DNA of 55,751 bases, taken from an uncultured Clostridia bacterium. GTDB taxonomy: Bacteria; Bacillota; Clostridia; Oscillospirales; Acutalibacteraceae. Below, piece by piece: positions 54,170-55,751 of the stretch; the stretch's first letter is position 1; each line of letters starts with the position of its first letter. The notes under the pieces were generated by a model. The model made no database searches, was not told the DNA's origin, and saw only the letters and a list, made by a program, of their open reading frames with translations. The position numbers and the translations under genes were made by a program. Location: positions 1-55,751 of the forward strand of contig CANRNI010000015.1 of NCBI GenBank assembly GCA_947631945.1, written 5' to 3'.

Positions 54170-55240
54170 TCAGATTATAATAAGAGATTTTTCGGCGCTT
54201 GTAAGATTTTCACAGCCGTTCTTTGTAATAAGCGCCATATCCTCTATTCTAACTCCGAATTTTCCGGGCAAATAGATTCCCGGCTCCACGGTTACAATAT
54301 TTCCGCTTACAAGAACCGATGCTGATTTTGGCGAGAGATTCGGCAGCTCGTGTATTTCAATTCCCACGCCGTGTCCGGTTCCGTGACCGAAAAAGTCTCC
54401 GAAGCCGCTTTCGGCTATAATGTCCCTCGCCGCCTTATCGGCCTGTGAGCAGGAAAGACCGTCTTTCAGAACACCGAGAGCCGCTTCCTGAGCTTTCAGC
54501 ACGACGTCATATACATACCTCTGCTCGTCGCTCACGCGTCCTATCGCGACGGTTCTTGTCATATCGCTGTGATAACCGTCAAAAACAGCTCCGAAATCGA
54601 GCGTCAAAAAGTCTCCGTCCTCAATTTTTTTGTCTGTCGGAACACCGTGCGGCATGGACGAATTAACGCCGCTTACGGCTATGGTATCAAATGAAAGAGC
54701 CTCCGCTCCGTTTTTAAGCATAAAGAAATCAAGCTCAAGCCGTATTTCTCTTTCCGTCATGCCCTTTTTTATAAAATCGAGCATATGCAGAAAACCTTTT
54801 TCCGCGATTTCCTGCGCCCGCCTTATTTTATTTACATCTTCGGGCGTTTTTACGCTTCTTAAAGCGTTTATTATACTGTCGAGTCTGCCGTCGCATATAA
54901 GCTCAAAGGAAGAAAGATTTTTGTTGTTTTTTAAATTATTGAATTGTGAAACGGTTATACCGGACGCTTCTATCGCTATATTTTTCGCATTGGCGGCTGT
55001 GAGATAATCCTTTATCTGTTTCCATACTTCCCTGCCCTCAATCACATCGCAGTTCTTCACCGTCTTTTCCGCCGCCTCTATATATCGGCTGTCGGTATAA
55101 AACACGCTTCCCGAACGCGTAACGAGCAGAAATCCGTCCGACGAATCAAATGAAGTGAAATACCGTCTGTTCTGCGGCGTGATGATAAGAGCCGCGTCAA
55201 TATCGGCGGGCAGTTCCTTTAAAAGCAAATCAATAAACAT
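54170..55240 (-). CDS. Xaa-Pro aminopeptidase-type metallopeptidase (M24)
   Basis: 356 aa cytoplasmic peptidase that removes residues before proline. A creatinase-like N-terminal domain (1-~125, with ALIITPQNRRYFTSFDSSDG) precedes the pita-bread domain. All five metal ligands can be read: D and D in LDFGAVFDGYHSDMTRT, H in GHGTGHGVGIEIHELP, E in VEPGIYLPG and E in VRIED. The start at 55240 is chosen because GGAGAG lies upstream; the frame extends further but only across the rpsU region. It shares its neighbourhood with efp, as in many Clostridia, which fits a common theme of proline-containing peptides. Confidence 0.93.
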   Translation of the reverse strand: MFIDLLLKELPADIDAALIITPQNRRYFTSFDSSDGFLLVTRSGSVFYTDSRYIEAAEKTVKNCDVIEGREVWKQIKDYLTAANAKNIAIEASGITVSQFNNLKNNKNLSSFELICDGRLDSIINALRSVKTPEDVNKIRRAQEIAEKGFLHMLDFIKKGMTEREIRLELDFFMLKNGAEALSFDTIAVSGVNSSMPHGVPTDKKIEDGDFLTLDFGAVFDGYHSDMTRTVAIGRVSDEQRYVYDVVLKAQEAALGVLKDGLSCSQADKAARDIIAESGFGDFFGHGTGHGVGIEIHELPNLSPKSASVLVSGNIVTVEPGIYLPGKFGVRIEDMALITKNGCENLTSAEKSLIII

Positions 55241-55261
55241 AACGTCTCTCCAAAAAACATA

Positions 55262-55285
55262 AGCGGGCTCATAAAAGAACCCGCT
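55262..55285 (-). terminator. Hairpin between rpsU and the peptidase gene
   Basis: Arms AGCGGGCTC / GAACCCGCT (one G-T pair). On the minus strand it is followed by TATGTTTTTT. It can end part of the rpsU transcripts while letting some pass to the peptidase gene. Confidence 0.7.
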
Positions 55286-55301
55286 GCAAAAATCAAGAAA
55301 A

Positions 55302-55478
55302 TTATTTGTATTTGCGTTTACGAGCAGCCTCCGATTTTTTCTTTCTTGCAACAGAAGGCTTTTCATAGTGTTCTCTTTTGCGAACTTCCTGGATTATACC
55401 GTCGCGTGAAGTCTGGCGTTTAAAACGTCTGAGAGCGCTGTCCAAGGACTCATTTTCTTTAACTTTAATCTGGCTCAT
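55302..55478 (-). CDS. rpsU: 30S ribosomal protein S21
   Basis: 58 aa, very basic. It begins [22 protein letters not shown], has [12 protein letters not shown] in the middle and ends in a Lys/Arg-rich helix, the standard S21 sequence. S21 takes part in initiation on the small subunit. GGAGGGAGGG precedes the ATG by about 7 nt, and a consensus promoter lies upstream. Confidence 0.97.
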   Translation of the reverse strand: MSQIKVKENESLDSALRRFKRQTSRDGIIQEVRKREHYEKPSVARKKKSEAARKRKYK

Positions 55479-55548
55479 TATATTCCCTCCCTCCGCAGTT
55501 GCCGCAGGGTTATTATCTTTAGCGAGTATCTTAAACGATACTTAGGAC

Positions 55549-55577
55549 ATTATACATGAATGTTTTTTCTCTGTCAA
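55549..55577 (-). promoter_or_regulatory. Consensus sigma-A promoter for rpsU
   Basis: On the minus strand TTGACA and TATAAT have a 17-nt spacer, both perfect. The leader begins with a small hairpin AGTATC/GATACT (55526-55543). Confidence 0.9.
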
Positions 55578-55642
55578 GAGCTTTGCAAATGATTTTTTTT
55601 GTAATTTGTCGTTTTTTTTGACTCATTATTTTAAATCTTCTC

Positions 55643-55673
55643 CGATTATTTTATTTAAGAAATAAAATAATCG
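55643..55673. terminator. AT-rich perfect hairpin upstream of rpsU
   Basis: A 14-bp stem CGATTATTTTATTT / AAATAAAATAATCG with a 3-nt loop, followed on the plus strand by CTTTTTAAGG. No gene on either side in the window explains it; it may end a gene beyond the right edge or insulate the rpsU promoter. Confidence 0.45.
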
Positions 55674-55679
55674 CTTTTT

Positions 55680-55751
55680 AAGGCAATACCGCATAATTAT
55701 TGTCGTGCAGATGTGCCATGAGATTTTTCGTCAGATTGACAAAAGTGACGC
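55680..55751 (+). repeat. Palindromic MITE, type A arms (copy 9, cut by window end)
   Basis: Begins AAGGCAATACCGCATAATTA and reaches the core (TTTTTCGTCAGATTGACAAAAGTGACGC) at the window end. TA precedes AGGC. Confidence 0.85.

Noticed and set aside
55241-55366. N-terminal extension of the Xaa-Pro peptidase
   Set aside because: It overlaps the end of rpsU and a hairpin; a proper ribosome-binding site lies before the ATG at 55240 and the family N-terminus starts there.
1-55751. tRNA or rRNA genes
   Set aside because: No TTCRANNC-containing cloverleaf or rRNA-like sequence was noticed when reading both strands; a tRNAscan run would settle it.

Overview
The window comes from a spore-forming, low-to-moderate GC Firmicute of the class Clostridia. 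It carries spoIIGA-sigE, a HisZ-dependent histidine pathway, an efp/CD1247-type neighbourhood and many secreted proteins. A gut or other host-associated Oscillospiraceae/Ruminococcaceae-like anaerobe is the best guess, because of the GH33 sialidase, GH4 alpha-galactosidase and glucuronate isomerase. Taxonomy is inference; there is no rRNA here.

Layout. 1-303: the 3' end of an ISL3-type insertion sequence. 353-5947 (-): a giant Listeria-Bacteroides-repeat surface protein. 6.3-14.9 kb (+): alkaline phosphatase, a DUF4474-like protein, rlmB, a membrane protein that looks like a catalytically dead P-type ATPase, an MgtC family protein and melA. 15.0-19.2 kb (+): secreted sialidase, a RACo-like ferredoxin/ASKHA protein and an orphan membrane protein. 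19.4-28.6 kb (-): fhs-hisZGDCBHAF-hisIE, almost gapless. 28.8-33.5 kb (-): recG, cysK, uxaC. 33.9-35.5 kb (+): spoIIGA-sigE. 35.6-38.3 kb (-): rpe and a CotH-kinase family protein. 38.7-47.3 kb (+): an unknown surface protein, a two-component system followed by an HtrA protease (secretion-stress-like set) and a ceramidase-like enzyme. 47.6-48.4 kb (-): an M23 endopeptidase. 48.7-52.0 kb (+): an ABC exporter and a metal exporter (CDF) behind a NiCo-type riboswitch. 52.1-55.5 kb (-): a 53-residue peptide, a CD1247-like protein, efp, an Xaa-Pro peptidase and rpsU.

The most unusual content is not a classical system. (1) Eight complete and one truncated copies of a ~175 bp palindromic MITE share one core but carry two different matched terminal arms. 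Several sit between a recognisable promoter and the ribosome-binding site of the next gene. An unrelated 159 bp palindrome occupies the same place in front of efp. (2) Three secreted proteins with no LPXTG signal (repeat protein, sialidase, CotH protein) end in the same aromatic/basic amphipathic tail, FF[EQ][RK]I[AG]x[FWL]F. A free-standing 53-aa protein consists of little else. (3) A P-type-ATPase-like protein has lost the DKTGT aspartate, the TGE loop and the hinge motif, and is coupled to mgtC. (4) The CDF exporter has no ATG, GTG or TTG near its ribosome-binding site and probably starts at ATT or ATA.

How genes work together: HisF/HisH release AICAR, whose reuse needs the 10-formyl-THF made by the adjacent fhs. 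SpoIIGA activates pro-SigE. The response regulator, kinase and HtrA form a plausible envelope-stress module in a region full of exported proteins. All statements come from reading the sequence; no database search was run.
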